In this document: one piece after another, positions 17,468-26,581 of the stretch | Layout of the letters: each line of letters begins with the position of its first letter | Numbering within the stretch: the stretch's first letter is position 1 | Source of the DNA: Azotimanducus sp965199815 | GTDB lineage: Bacteria > Pseudomonadota > Gammaproteobacteria > Pseudomonadales > Azotimanducaceae | Length of the DNA: 64,000 bases | Reading direction: 5' to 3' | Assembly: GCA_965199815.1 (NCBI GenBank) | Contig: CBDATE010000010.1 | Location: 78,400-142,399 of the forward strand | Notes under the pieces: generated by a model | The model's input: only the letters and a program-made list of their open reading frames with translations | Databases searched by the model: none | Told to the model about the DNA's origin: nothing | Translations under genes and position numbers: made by a program

Positions 17468-18907
17468 GTGACCACTCTCCGCACCTCTGAAGCCGAACGC
17501 GCCCGCACCTTGCCCGGGGTTTCCGTACTCATGCTGCCCGCGCTGCTTGCCGCGCTGCTGGCGGCCTCGCCGACGCAGGCCGAGCTCCCTGATTTTGCTG
17601 ATCTGTTTGAAGAGAACGTAGATTCGGTGGTGCACATCACAGTGGTGAGCGAAGGCAGCGATATGTTGTCGCGCCTGAGGCAGCGCATCCCCGAACAGTG
17701 GCTCGAACGCAGGTTCGGCCCCCTGCCACGCCAGGAGCCGCCCCTGCGACGCGGCCAGGGGTCGGGCTTCATTATTTCCGCGGATGGCTATGTACTCACC
17801 AATAGCCATGTGGTCAGTGAGAGCGACGACATTGGCGACATTACCGTCAGGTTGCATGACCGTCGCGAGTTCAAGGCGGAGCTTGTGGGCTCCGATGAGC
17901 GCGCTGATGTGGCCTTGCTCAAGGTGGATGCAGAGGACCTGCCAGCTGTCCGACTCGGCGATTCCGACAGCTTGCGCACAGGTGAATGGGTGTTTGCGAT
18001 AGGTTCGCCTTTCAACTTTGAATTCAGTATCACGCATGGCATCGTCAGCGCGCTCGGGCGCACATCCACTGCTGGCAACAATTCCTATGTGCCGTTCATT
18101 CAGTCGGATGTCGCCATCAACCGTGGCAATTCGGGCGGGCCGCTGTTTGACCTCGATGGCCGCGTCGTGGGCATCAATTCCCAGATTTTCTCGCGCTCCG
18201 GCGGCTTTCAGGGCATCTCCCTGTCCATTCCCATAGATGCGGCCATGGAAGTAGTCGAACAGTTGCGCGAGAATGGCAAGGTGTCGCGAGGGTTTCTCGG
18301 GGTGACGCTTGATTCCGGGCTGTCTTACGAGGTGGCCAGGAGTCTTGGGCTGGACCGACCGCGTGGCGCTCTGGTGACCAATGTGCTGGAGGACACGCCG
18401 GCAGAGGAGGCCGGAATTCAATCGGGTGATGTCATCCTCTCGGTTGATGGTGAGGCGGTGGACCTCTCCAGCGACCTGCCGTTCATGATTGGTCGCAAGC
18501 AGAGCGGAGACACGGTGAAGCTGGAGATCTGGCGTTACAAGCGTAAACTCGATGTCGAAGTCACCCTCTCCTTGCTGCCCGATGCGGATGAGGGGCAAGA
18601 CGATGAAGTGCAAGATGAAGAAGAACTCGAGCCGGGTGTGCTCGGCCTGGCGGTGACCAATGTGCCCGTGGAGATCAGTCGGCGGCTGGATATAGACGGC
18701 GGCGTACTGGTGCGCTCCTCAACCGGCCTTGCCAGAGAAGCGGATATCCTGGCGCGCGATCTGATCATCGAGGTGCAAGGCGCACCCATAGGCGATGCTT
18801 CCGACTTCAGGGAGGCCGTGCGCGCTCTCGAGGCCGGAGAGCATGCGAGTTTTCTCATCATGCGTAACGGCATCCGCACCTACAGGGCGATTCTTCTACC
18901 GGAATAA
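17468..18907 (+). CDS. Do-like periplasmic serine protease (DegP/DegQ/MucD type)
   Basis: 479 residues from GTG 17468 (an internal ATG at 17531 is possible). Signal sequence VLMLPALLAALLAASPTQA. The trypsin-like domain has the triad in LTNSHVV (His), ADVALLKVD (Asp) and NRGNSGGPL (Ser). Two PDZ domains follow (GFLGVTLDSGLS... and EPGVLGLAVTNVPVE...), separated by an acidic segment. Protein quality control in the periplasm. Upstream (17373-17467) is a promoter-like region with TTATAA near 17445. lepA follows after 78 bases. Confidence 0.95.
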   Translation: MTTLRTSEAERARTLPGVSVLMLPALLAALLAASPTQAELPDFADLFEENVDSVVHITVVSEGSDMLSRLRQRIPEQWLERRFGPLPRQEPPLRRGQGSGFIISADGYVLTNSHVVSESDDIGDITVRLHDRREFKAELVGSDERADVALLKVDAEDLPAVRLGDSDSLRTGEWVFAIGSPFNFEFSITHGIVSALGRTSTAGNNSYVPFIQSDVAINRGNSGGPLFDLDGRVVGINSQIFSRSGGFQGISLSIPIDAAMEVVEQLRENGKVSRGFLGVTLDSGLSYEVARSLGLDRPRGALVTNVLEDTPAEEAGIQSGDVILSVDGEAVDLSSDLPFMIGRKQSGDTVKLEIWRYKRKLDVEVTLSLLPDADEGQDDEVQDEEELEPGVLGLAVTNVPVEISRRLDIDGGVLVRSSTGLAREADILARDLIIEVQGAPIGDASDFREAVRALEAGEHASFLIMRNGIRTYRAILLPE

Positions 18908-18985
18908 GTGGTATCAGACCCTGCATTCCTGCACTCGTCACACTCGGGCATGGCTTGCGTCCGCTCCTGAACGCTCCTTCAACAG

Positions 18986-20815
18986 GTGCTGGTGCGGCCG
19001 GTGTGCGCCTTGACCGCGCTCGCGCACATACGCAATTTTTCGATCATTGCGCACATTGATCACGGCAAGTCCACGCTCGCCGACCGGCTGATCGAGCGCT
19101 GTGGCGGCCTTGCAGCCCGCGAGATGTCCTCGCGAGTGCTCGATACCATGGAGCTTGAACGCGAGCGCGGGATTACCATCAAATCGCAGAGCGTCAGCCT
19201 GCGCTATGTGTCCGCCGCAGGCAGCGAATATCAACTGAACCTCATCGATACCCCGGGGCATGTGGATTTTCACTACGAAGTCTCGCGCTCACTCGCTGCC
19301 TGCGAGGGTGCCCTGCTGCTCGTGGATGCTGCCCAGGGTGTGGAGGCGCAATCGGTAGCCAATTGTCTGGCCGCGATCGAACAGGATGTCGAGGTACTGC
19401 CGGTGCTCAACAAGGTGGACCTTGCTCAAGCCGAACCGGAACGGGTGGCAGGGGAAATCGAGGCGCTCGTGGGTCTTGATGCCAGTAACGTACTCGGTGT
19501 CAGCGCCAAGACCGGCCACGGCGTGGATGAATTGCTGGAGCGGCTGGTAGCCACGGTGCCGCCGCCCGAGGGAAGCCGGGAAGGCCACCTGCGCGCGCTG
19601 ATCATCGACTCCTGGTTCGACCAGTATCTCGGCATCGTCTCGCTGGTACGCGTGATGCAGGGCAGCCTGCGCGCTGGAGAACAGGTGCTGGCATCGTCTC
19701 TTGGCCGTACCCACGAAGTAACCGAAGTCGGCGTTTTCACGCCCAGGCGTGTGGCGCGTGAGGCGCTCATGGTGGGTGAGGTCGGCTATGTGGTGGCGGG
19801 CATCAAGGACGTGAAGGGCGCGCCCGTGGGCGACACCTTCCTCAGTCCGCTGGATCCGGACCCGCAGCCGCTGCCGGGATTCCAGGAAGTCAAGCAGGTG
19901 GTGTACGCCGGGTTGTTTCCGGTCGATTCGGATGATTTCGAGTCCTTTCGCACCGCCCTTGATCGCTTGCGGCTGAATGATGCTGCGCTCTTCTACGAAC
20001 CGGAAACATCGGACGCGCTCGGGTTCGGTTTTCGCTGCGGCTTCCTTGGCACTCTGCATATGGAGGTGGTGCAGGAACGGCTCGAGCGCGAGTACAACCT
20101 CAATCTCATCAGTTCCGCTCCAACGGTGCTCTATGAACTCGAGATGACCTCCGGTGAGGTGATACAAATCCAGAATCCGTCCAATATGCCGGAGCCTTCA
20201 CGCCTGAGCGAGATTCGCGAGCCGGTGGCCGAAGTCACCATAGTGACCACTCGGGAGACGGTCGGCAAGGTGATGAATCTGTGCGTCGAGCGACGGGGTG
20301 AGCAGGTGTCGCTCGACATTCGCGGCTCACAAGCCGCGCTCGTATGGCGATTGCCGATGAGCGAGGTGGTGCTGGATTTTCATGATCGATTGAAATCGGT
20401 GACGCGCGGCTTCGGCTCCATGGATTATTCGTTCGCTGGATTTCAATGCGAGGATCTGGTGCGGCTCGATGTACTGGTCAACGGCGATGTGGTGGATGCG
20501 CTCGCCATGATCGTGCATCGGCGTGTGTCCCGGCAACGCGGGCTGGAGATGCTGTCGCGGCTCAAGACACTTATTCCACGGCAGATGTTTGACGTAGCGC
20601 TACAGGCCGCGATCGGTAATCAGATCATTGCACGCCAGACGGTGAAGGCGCTGCGCAAGAATGTCACCGCCAAGTGTTACGGGGGCGATGTGACGCGCAA
20701 GAAGAAGCTCCTGAAGAAGCAGAAGGAGGGCAAGAAGCGTATGAAGCGGCTCGGCTCGGTGGAGATTCCACAGGCCGCCTTTCTTGCTGCGCTCGCGCGC
20801 GACGATTCCGGGTAG
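18986..20815 (+). CDS. lepA: Elongation factor 4 (LepA)
   Basis: Ribosome back-translocase GTPase. The P loop is in IAHIDHGKSTLADRL, with DTPGHVDF and NKVDLAQ as further GTPase motifs, and the C-terminal basic region GGDVTRKKKLLKKQKEGKKR is the LepA signature. The longest frame starts at GTG 18986 (609 residues). GTG 19001 or TTG 19010 would bring the N-terminus closer to relatives, which begin just before IRNFSIIAH. It is followed by lepB, the conserved neighbour. Confidence 0.97.
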   Translation: MLVRPVCALTALAHIRNFSIIAHIDHGKSTLADRLIERCGGLAAREMSSRVLDTMELERERGITIKSQSVSLRYVSAAGSEYQLNLIDTPGHVDFHYEVSRSLAACEGALLLVDAAQGVEAQSVANCLAAIEQDVEVLPVLNKVDLAQAEPERVAGEIEALVGLDASNVLGVSAKTGHGVDELLERLVATVPPPEGSREGHLRALIIDSWFDQYLGIVSLVRVMQGSLRAGEQVLASSLGRTHEVTEVGVFTPRRVAREALMVGEVGYVVAGIKDVKGAPVGDTFLSPLDPDPQPLPGFQEVKQVVYAGLFPVDSDDFESFRTALDRLRLNDAALFYEPETSDALGFGFRCGFLGTLHMEVVQERLEREYNLNLISSAPTVLYELEMTSGEVIQIQNPSNMPEPSRLSEIREPVAEVTIVTTRETVGKVMNLCVERRGEQVSLDIRGSQAALVWRLPMSEVVLDFHDRLKSVTRGFGSMDYSFAGFQCEDLVRLDVLVNGDVVDALAMIVHRRVSRQRGLEMLSRLKTLIPRQMFDVALQAAIGNQIIARQTVKALRKNVTAKCYGGDVTRKKKLLKKQKEGKKRMKRLGSVEIPQAAFLAALARDDSG

Positions 20816-20934
20816 CACATACCAAGTTGATACGCTGATGCGCTGACTCGTGTGCACTCACAAGCGGTCTCGCCAGTTCTGCACACACGTGTTGACGCAG
20901 ATGAGCAGTCCGCGCCTTGGGCTACAATACGTTT

Positions 20935-21684
20935 ATGGACATGGATTTTACCTACGTATTGACCATGGCGACCCTCATTGCGCTCGCCATCTGGCTGGGG
21001 GACCTGGCGCTGCGTCGGGTGGCAGCCAGGCTCGGCCGGCCGATGGCTCATGAGCGTGGGGTCATCGTGCAATACGCACGTTCCCTGCTGCCTGCGCTCG
21101 CTCTCATCGTGGTGGTACGTGGTTTTTTGTATGAGCCCTACCAGATTCCATCCGGCTCCATGGTGCCAACGCTGGAAATCGGCGACTTCGTTCTGGTCAA
21201 CAAACACTCGTATGGCGTACGTCTGCCGGTCCTCGGCACCAGGGTATTTGATGTGGGAAAACCGAAACGCGGCGACGTGATGGTGTTTGTGCCGCCGCAT
21301 GACGACCGCTACTTCATCAAGCGAGTCATCGGCTTGCCGGGAGACCGCGTCGTTTATGCCAACAAGTCGCTGTTCGTGAACGGAGAACGTATCGCGCAGC
21401 GGCTTGTCGAGCGAAATGGCAGTATCCAGGCATTCGAGGAGTTTCTCGGCGAAGAGGTGCATCGCATTCACGCTTCCGGTATGCAACCGGCGCGTTCGCG
21501 CAGAGCCTGGTCGGTTCCGCAGGGGCATTTCTTCGTGATGGGGGATAACCGCGATTTCAGTGAAGACAGTCGCTTCTGGGGGTTTGTCTCGGAAGACAAG
21601 ATAGTCGGCCGGGCGGTGGCTATCTGGGCGCACAAGGATGCTGGGTGGCATCTGCCGACCTTCGCGCGCAATCGCCTTATTTAG
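20935..21684 (+). CDS. lepB: Signal peptidase I
   Basis: Start ATG 20935; 249 residues. Two N-terminal membrane segments (YVLTMATLIALAIWLGDLAL and SLLPALALIVVVRGFLY). The catalytic serine lies in QIPSGSMVPTLEIGD, the lysine in DDRYFIKRVIGLPGD, and the late box is MGDNRDFSEDSRFWGFV. Cleaves signal peptides of exported proteins. The 119-base gap after lepA has no recognised gene. Confidence 0.96.
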   Translation: MDMDFTYVLTMATLIALAIWLGDLALRRVAARLGRPMAHERGVIVQYARSLLPALALIVVVRGFLYEPYQIPSGSMVPTLEIGDFVLVNKHSYGVRLPVLGTRVFDVGKPKRGDVMVFVPPHDDRYFIKRVIGLPGDRVVYANKSLFVNGERIAQRLVERNGSIQAFEEFLGEEVHRIHASGMQPARSRRAWSVPQGHFFVMGDNRDFSEDSRFWGFVSEDKIVGRAVAIWAHKDAGWHLPTFARNRLI

Positions 21685-21685
21685 T

Positions 21686-22408
21686 GTGGGCACCGGGCAT
21701 CATACTTCGGGTATCCCGGCACCATCAGCCGTAGCAGATGTCGCGGCGCTGGAAGCCGCGCTCGGCTATTCCTTTGACGATGCCAGTATGCGCGAAGCCG
21801 CGCTGCTGCATTCGAGCGTTGGCGGACGCGACTTCCAGAGGCTCGAGTATCTTGGCGATGCGGCGCTTTCGTCAGCGATTGCCTTGTGGCTCTATCAGCA
21901 CCATCAAGACTGGGATGAGGGGCAGCTCACTGTTGCTCGCTCCGCTCTGGTGCAGCGAGGGTATCTGATTGATATGGCGCAGAAGATCGGTCTTGACAAG
22001 CACCTTCGGGTGTCCGGTTCCCTGGGTTCGCCTGACTGCCGGGATCATCCGGTGCTTGCGGATGCCTTCGAGGCCTTGCTCGGTGCCGTACTGCTCGACG
22101 GTGGCACCGAGAGCGTGGCGGCGGTCGTCGAGCATCTCTTTGATGAACAGGACCTCGAGCGGGATTGGGCAGACTTCGGGCATCCAAAATCGTTGCTGCA
22201 ACAGTGGTTGCAAGCGCGTGGTCTTGATTTGCCGGAATATCGCGAGCGGGCGCGGCGGGGCGCAGATCATGCGTTCGAATTCGAAGTCGAGTGCCTCCTC
22301 GGGGCATCAAAGAAGCCTTTTGTCGGTACCGGTCGCAGTCTTCAGGCGGCTGAAACCCAAGCCGCCCTCGAGGCACTTGAACATCTCCGCCTTGCAGCGT
22401 CGCAATGA
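21686..22408 (+). CDS. rnc: Ribonuclease III
   Basis: Start taken as GTG 21686, immediately after the lepB stop; an earlier in-frame start inside lepB is less likely. 240 residues. The nuclease domain has RLEYLGDAALSSAIA with the catalytic acidic residues and DAFEALLGAVLLDGG; a double-stranded RNA-binding domain follows (PKSLLQQWLQARGLDLPEY... AAETQAALEALEHL). Processes rRNA and structured mRNAs. Overlaps era by four bases. Confidence 0.95.
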   Translation: MGTGHHTSGIPAPSAVADVAALEAALGYSFDDASMREAALLHSSVGGRDFQRLEYLGDAALSSAIALWLYQHHQDWDEGQLTVARSALVQRGYLIDMAQKIGLDKHLRVSGSLGSPDCRDHPVLADAFEALLGAVLLDGGTESVAAVVEHLFDEQDLERDWADFGHPKSLLQQWLQARGLDLPEYRERARRGADHAFEFEVECLLGASKKPFVGTGRSLQAAETQAALEALEHLRLAASQ

Positions 22409-23364
22409 CTTCCATGTCACCTGCAGCTGCAAGGGAATCTGCAAACGAACCTGCCGAGCAGGCAGCGACTCGCTGCGGCTATGTGGCCGTCCTCGGACGA
22501 CCCAATGTCGGCAAATCGACGCTTGTTAACCGACTGGTGGGCAGCAAGATCAGTATCGTCTCCAGAAGACCGCAGACTACCCGACACAAGGTACTGGGCG
22601 TGGCAACCCGGGGGTGCTACCAGGCAGCCTATGTGGATACGCCGGGCCTGCATCAGGATGCCAGGCGAGTGCTGAATCGGGCAATGGTTCGCAATGCGCT
22701 GGCTTCTGTCGAGGAGGCGGATCTCGGTCTGTTTCTTGTTGAAGGCACGGGTTTCAAGGCTGAGGACCGGGTGGCCTTGCAGCGCGTGATGAAGAGCGCT
22801 TCGTCGCGTTCCATGCCATGGATATGCGGTCTCACCAAGTCTGACCTCGTGCGCCCGCGGGAAAAGCTGCTCGAGCGCATTGCCGAACTTGATGGCATGA
22901 ACGAGTGGCGGGCTATCGTTCCCTTGTGTGCACGCAGAGGACAGGGCGTGGATGACATACGGCATCTGGTCGAGCAGCACCTGCCCGCCGGGCCGCACCT
23001 GTTCCCGGGTGATCAGATCTCTGATCGCTCCCTGCAGTTCATGGCATCGGAACTGGTTCGCGAGCAGCTCATGCGTCAGCTTGGTGACGAGGTGCCGCAT
23101 CGCACCGCCGTACGCATTGACGAGCTTGATGAATCTGCCCCGCGGGTGCGCCTCGCAGCGTCCATACTCGTGGAGCGAGACGGCCAGAAGGCCATCGTCA
23201 TAGGTGCCAAGGGAGAGCGTCTCAAGTCCATCGGCAGCAAGGCGCGGGTCGGACTGCAAAGCCTGTTCGGGAAACAGGTGAACCTCAAGCTGTGGGTGCG
23301 TGTGCGCCCCAACTGGTCCAATTCCGAGAGAGACATCAGAGCACTCGGGATCAATGAAGGCTGA
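22405..23364 (+). CDS. era: GTPase Era
   Basis: 319 residues. An N-terminal extension of about 25 residues precedes GYVAVLGRPNVGKSTLVNRL. Switch region RRPQTTRHKVLG, G3 DTPGLH, then TKSDLV as G4. The C-terminal KH domain contains VIGAKGERLKSIGSKAR. Acts in 30S assembly. ATGA overlap with rnc and an 11-base overlap with recO. Confidence 0.97.
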   Translation: MTSMSPAAARESANEPAEQAATRCGYVAVLGRPNVGKSTLVNRLVGSKISIVSRRPQTTRHKVLGVATRGCYQAAYVDTPGLHQDARRVLNRAMVRNALASVEEADLGLFLVEGTGFKAEDRVALQRVMKSASSRSMPWICGLTKSDLVRPREKLLERIAELDGMNEWRAIVPLCARRGQGVDDIRHLVEQHLPAGPHLFPGDQISDRSLQFMASELVREQLMRQLGDEVPHRTAVRIDELDESAPRVRLAASILVERDGQKAIVIGAKGERLKSIGSKARVGLQSLFGKQVNLKLWVRVRPNWSNSERDIRALGINEG

Positions 23365-24055
23365 GAAGGTTGAGCGGGTCTTCGATGAGTCGGCCTATGT
23401 GCTGCACACCTGGCCGTATCGGGAATCCTCGATCATTCTTGATGTCCTGAGTGCGCATCATGGCCGCGTTCGACTGCTTGGACGCGGCGCGAAGCGCTCG
23501 AAGAGCGGTGTTCTCAGGCCGTTCAGTGAACTCTCGGTGTCCTGGTCGGGTCGTTCGGACTTGAAATCTCTGGGCGGCCACGAGTTGCGGCACCACAGGT
23601 GGCTGCAGGGCGATGCTCTGGTCTGTGGCCTGTATGCAAATGAAATCACCCTGCGCGCCTTGCGGCGCTACGGTGCCGAGGAGTTTCTCTTTGCCGCCTA
23701 TCAGGAGCTCATGGCAAGGCTGGAACAGGCGCAGGCCGGCGGCGCTCCGCTTGATGCGCCACTGCGTCGGTACGAACTCGAGCTTCTGGCCAGTATTGGC
23801 TATGGTGTGAACCTGGCGGTCGATTGTGACGGGTGTGCAGTGCAGATCGATCAGTGGTATCTGCATGATGCGGACGCGGGGTTTCGTCTGTCGGCCTGTG
23901 GCGACCAGGCGTATTCGGGCGCGGTGCTGGCCGACATTCAGCGCCGGGCGTTTCAGGATGTCGAGGTGCGGCGCGCCGCCAAGCGATTGGTGCGCAGCGC
24001 CCTGGCCCCACATCTGGGGCCCGGCCCCCTGATGAGTGCGGGGCTGCATTTCTGA
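23354..24055 (+). CDS. recO: DNA repair protein RecO
   Basis: Start ATG 23354 inside the end of era; 233 residues. The N-terminal OB fold reads AYVLHTWPYRESSIILDVLS, with LLGRGAKRSKSG next. Only part of the zinc-site pattern is visible (CDGCAVQIDQ and a later C). Loads RecA with RecR on gaps. Last gene of the rnc-era-recO set. Confidence 0.93.
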   Translation: MKAEKVERVFDESAYVLHTWPYRESSIILDVLSAHHGRVRLLGRGAKRSKSGVLRPFSELSVSWSGRSDLKSLGGHELRHHRWLQGDALVCGLYANEITLRALRRYGAEEFLFAAYQELMARLEQAQAGGAPLDAPLRRYELELLASIGYGVNLAVDCDGCAVQIDQWYLHDADAGFRLSACGDQAYSGAVLADIQRRAFQDVEVRRAAKRLVRSALAPHLGPGPLMSAGLHF

Positions 24056-24103
24056 AGCGTTATACTCAAGCATTCCCACGCCAGCCCGGCGCGTCAAATA
24101 TCC

Positions 24104-24763
24104 ATGAATATCATCTTGTTGGGGCCGCCCGGTGCCGGAAAGGGTACCCAGGCGCAGTTCATGTGCGAGACCTTCGGATTCCGTCAGGTATCGACCGGAG
24201 ACATGTTGCGCGATGCCATTGCGGCGCGAAGCGAGCTGGGCGCACAGGTCGAATCCATCCTGGCGGCCGGGGCGCTGGTGTCGGACGAGATCATCATTCA
24301 TCTGGTGCTGGATCTGCTGGCTACTTCTACCGGAGGGCATCTGTTTGATGGTGTGCCACGGACGCTGGTGCAAGCAGAAGGATTACGCGCCGCCGGGGTT
24401 TCAATCGATCTGGTGCTGGAGTTCGATTTGTCCGACGACCTGATTGTCGAGCGCCTGACGGCGCGGCGTGTTCATCCGGGTTCCGGACGGGTCTATCACC
24501 TTCTGTTCCGCCCGCCGCAGACAGCGGGCAAGGACGACCTGACCGGCGAACCGCTCGTGCATCGGCCAGATGATCAGGAAGACACGGTGCTCGAGCGCAT
24601 CAGAGTCTATCGTGAGCAGACGGCACCACTGGTCGAATACTACGAGCGCGCCCACGCACAAGGACTCACCCGTTTCGAGCGCGTTGGCGCGATGGCTTCC
24701 ATGGAGGTAGTGCGTACGCGCGTGGAGGAAGTGGTGCGGGGGTGTCTGGCGATATCGGAGTAG
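24104..24763 (+). CDS. adk: Adenylate kinase
   Basis: 219 residues. P loop LLGPPGAGKGTQAQF, then VSTGDMLRDAI, and a LID with HPGSGRVYHLLFRPPQ lacking zinc cysteines, as in gammaproteobacteria. A likely -10 TATACT lies at 24061-24066. Its final 60 bases recur as a decayed fragment at 26519-26577, part of a tandem duplication. Confidence 0.97.
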   Translation: MNIILLGPPGAGKGTQAQFMCETFGFRQVSTGDMLRDAIAARSELGAQVESILAAGALVSDEIIIHLVLDLLATSTGGHLFDGVPRTLVQAEGLRAAGVSIDLVLEFDLSDDLIVERLTARRVHPGSGRVYHLLFRPPQTAGKDDLTGEPLVHRPDDQEDTVLERIRVYREQTAPLVEYYERAHAQGLTRFERVGAMASMEVVRTRVEEVVRGCLAISE

Positions 24764-24800
24764 AGGCTGTGGGGCGGAGAAACAGGAAGTCCGGACGGAG

Positions 24801-26360
24801 TCAATAGCTGCTTGTGCGAAGTGCGTTCAGTTGCTGCTTCTGGCAGGCATAGATGCTTGCTGGGCCATCCTTGTATTTGCAAGCATCTATGATTTCCTGC
24901 CGCTCGAAGGAAGTCAGACCGGATAGATTGGGTTTCGTCCTTATTCGTTTCAGTGCGCTCAGTTGCTGCTTCTGGCAGGCATAGACGCTTGCTGGGCCAT
25001 CCTTGTATTTGCAAGCATCTATGATTTCCTGCCGCTCGAAGGAAGTCAGACCGGATAGATTGGGTTTCGTCCTTATTCGTTTCAGTGCGCTCAGTTGCTG
25101 CTTCTGGCAGGCATAGACGCTTGCTGGGCCATCCTTGTATTTGCAAGCATCTATGATTTCCTGCCGCTCGAAGGAAGTCAGACCGGATAGATTGGGTTTC
25201 GTCCTTATTCGTTTCAGTGCGCTCAGTTGCTGCTTCTGGCAGGCATAGATGCTTGCTGGGCCATCCTTGTATTTGCAAGCATCTATGATTTCCTGCCGCT
25301 CGAAGGAAGTCAGACCGGATAGGTCAGGTCTGGTTCCTCTGGATCTTGAACTCGTTGGAGAGTCATGGCTTTTTGCTACCGCAGTGGTTGAAGGCGTTTT
25401 CGGACTTTCGATGTCGAATTCGGTTTTGGCCCCTCTACTGCGTGCCGCACGAACTTGAGGGGATGGAGCGGAAGCAGTTGCGTGACGTAATTTATCCAAC
25501 AAGGGTTTACTGACTTCTCCATCGACTGTTAGACCGTGCGCCTTCTGAAAAGCTCTTGTTGCAGAAGCTGTTCGTTGGCCAAAATCACCGTCAATCGGGC
25601 CGGGGTCGTATCCAAGACCTGTCAGGAGTTGTTGAACATCTCTGGTGTATGCCCTGCGAATGGCCTTCGCGATAATCTGGCTTCGATAGGGTTCTACATC
25701 ACGCTTAGCCCGCGACAGGGTCCCCTGATAGTAACGGTAGTTTCCACAACGGTTGTTGGAATTGGTAACCTTCCGGTTGAGCTTTGAGATGTCTGAGTCG
25801 TTGAGGTTGTCGACAACATCTCGTATTGCTTCAATGCGAATGCCTTCCCGAACGCACCAGCGAATCTGCGGGACTGAGAGCAGGTTACCGGTGCCGACTG
25901 AAGGCTCGACATACCGCAATTCGGTATTTCGCGCTGGTCGAGGGGCTTCGGCTGGTCGAGGGGCTTCGGCTGGTCGAGGGGCTTCGGCTGGTCGAGGGGC
26001 TTCGGCTGGTGGAGCGGAGCTTCCGGGAGGTGTGCTGTAGTTTTGTGACGGAACGAATGAACTGGATGAGGGCTCTTCTTTTCCTTCTGAAAGCCGGTCA
26101 AGATCTTCCAGTATTTGCGTCAGCCTGGCACTGGATGAGGGCTCTTCTTCTCCTTCTGGGATGCCGAAGAGCACAGCAATCGCGATGCCAACACTGACAA
26201 CAAAGCCGAAAATCCATTTTCCGCTTGAACCGGTGCTCTCCCCGCCAGAGATGGCCGCTTCCGTTTGGGTCTTTGTGGGTTCGGCGCTCTCGCTGAGGTT
26301 GGTGGCCAAGTCCGAAAGCCCGGAGAAGCCTTTTCTGCCCTTGTGGTTATCTCCATCCAT
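24801..26360 (-). CDS. Membrane-anchored peptidoglycan-binding protein with four C-terminal repeats
   Basis: Start ATG 26360 preferred over TTG 26390; 519 residues. Layout: a basic cytoplasmic stretch; one membrane helix at about 48-66 (GKWIFGFVVSVGIAIAVLFG); an acidic-serine linker; PAEAPR repeats; a conserved region (LSVPQIRWCVREGIRIEAI, NRCGNYRYYQG); a PG_binding_1-like domain (DVQQLLTGLGYDPGPIDGDF... VDGEVSKPLL); then four 44-residue repeats each with LSGLTSFERQEIIDACKYKD and two cysteines. The repeats resemble a small proteobacterial family of SxxER..AC...GPAxYxxC modules (from memory; role unknown). It is the last gene behind the Hsp70/AAA+ operon and may tether it to the envelope; that is inference. 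A broken copy lies at 27262-27841. Confidence 0.75.
   Translation of the reverse strand: MDGDNHKGRKGFSGLSDLATNLSESAEPTKTQTEAAISGGESTGSSGKWIFGFVVSVGIAIAVLFGIPEGEEEPSSSARLTQILEDLDRLSEGKEEPSSSSFVPSQNYSTPPGSSAPPAEAPRPAEAPRPAEAPRPAEAPRPARNTELRYVEPSVGTGNLLSVPQIRWCVREGIRIEAIRDVVDNLNDSDISKLNRKVTNSNNRCGNYRYYQGTLSRAKRDVEPYRSQIIAKAIRRAYTRDVQQLLTGLGYDPGPIDGDFGQRTASATRAFQKAHGLTVDGEVSKPLLDKLRHATASAPSPQVRAARSRGAKTEFDIESPKTPSTTAVAKSHDSPTSSRSRGTRPDLSGLTSFERQEIIDACKYKDGPASIYACQKQQLSALKRIRTKPNLSGLTSFERQEIIDACKYKDGPASVYACQKQQLSALKRIRTKPNLSGLTSFERQEIIDACKYKDGPASVYACQKQQLSALKRIRTKPNLSGLTSFERQEIIDACKYKDGPASIYACQKQQLNALRTSSY
24822..25326. repeat. Four 132-base tandem repeats in the peptidoglycan-binding gene
   Basis: The word CAGTTGCTGCTTCTGGCAGG starts at 24828, 24960, 25092 and 25224, an exact 132-base period, with only a few differences between units (for example ATAGATG versus ATAGACG). 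This suggests recent expansion, and copy number may vary between strains. Confidence 0.95.
25933..26010. repeat. 18-base tandem repeat (PAEAPR)
   Basis: GCTGGTCGAGGGGCTTCG starts at 25933, 25951, 25969 and 25987, followed by a partial copy at 26005. It encodes the PAEAPR linker after the membrane segment. In the broken copy near 27540 only one unit is present. Confidence 0.9.
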
Positions 26361-26473
26361 GCGTCTTGACCTCTGCCTGTTTGCAAACAAAACGCAGCTT
26401 CCCAGCCGCCTTTACCGAGAGACGGGTGCCTTGACTGAAGCCGGTGTGCACAGCAAGTTGCGGGTCGATTTCG

Positions 26474-26577
26474 TCAAAACCCCAGTCTTTTTGCAATGCC
26501 ATCAAGTGTTTCCGCATCCGCACAAGGGTTCATCCGTTTCGAGCGCGTTGGTTTCCATGGAGGCGGTGTGTGCGGGA
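26474..26577. pseudogene. Duplication scar: ends of the J-like gene and of adk
   Basis: 26474-26516 matches the last codons of the J-like gene (DAETLDGIAKRLGF and stop on the minus strand). 26519-26577 matches the last codons of adk on the plus strand (RFERVG... SMEAV) with a 9-base deletion. The two scraps are joined head to tail, marking the junction of a tandem duplication whose unit ran from the adk end through the peptidoglycan-binding gene to the end of the J-like gene. Confidence 0.8.
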
Positions 26578-26581
26578 TTTA

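Noticed and set aside
24764..24800. Terminator between adk and the convergent peptidoglycan-binding gene
   Set aside because: Only a weak GTCCGGAC palindrome is present and there is no U-run.
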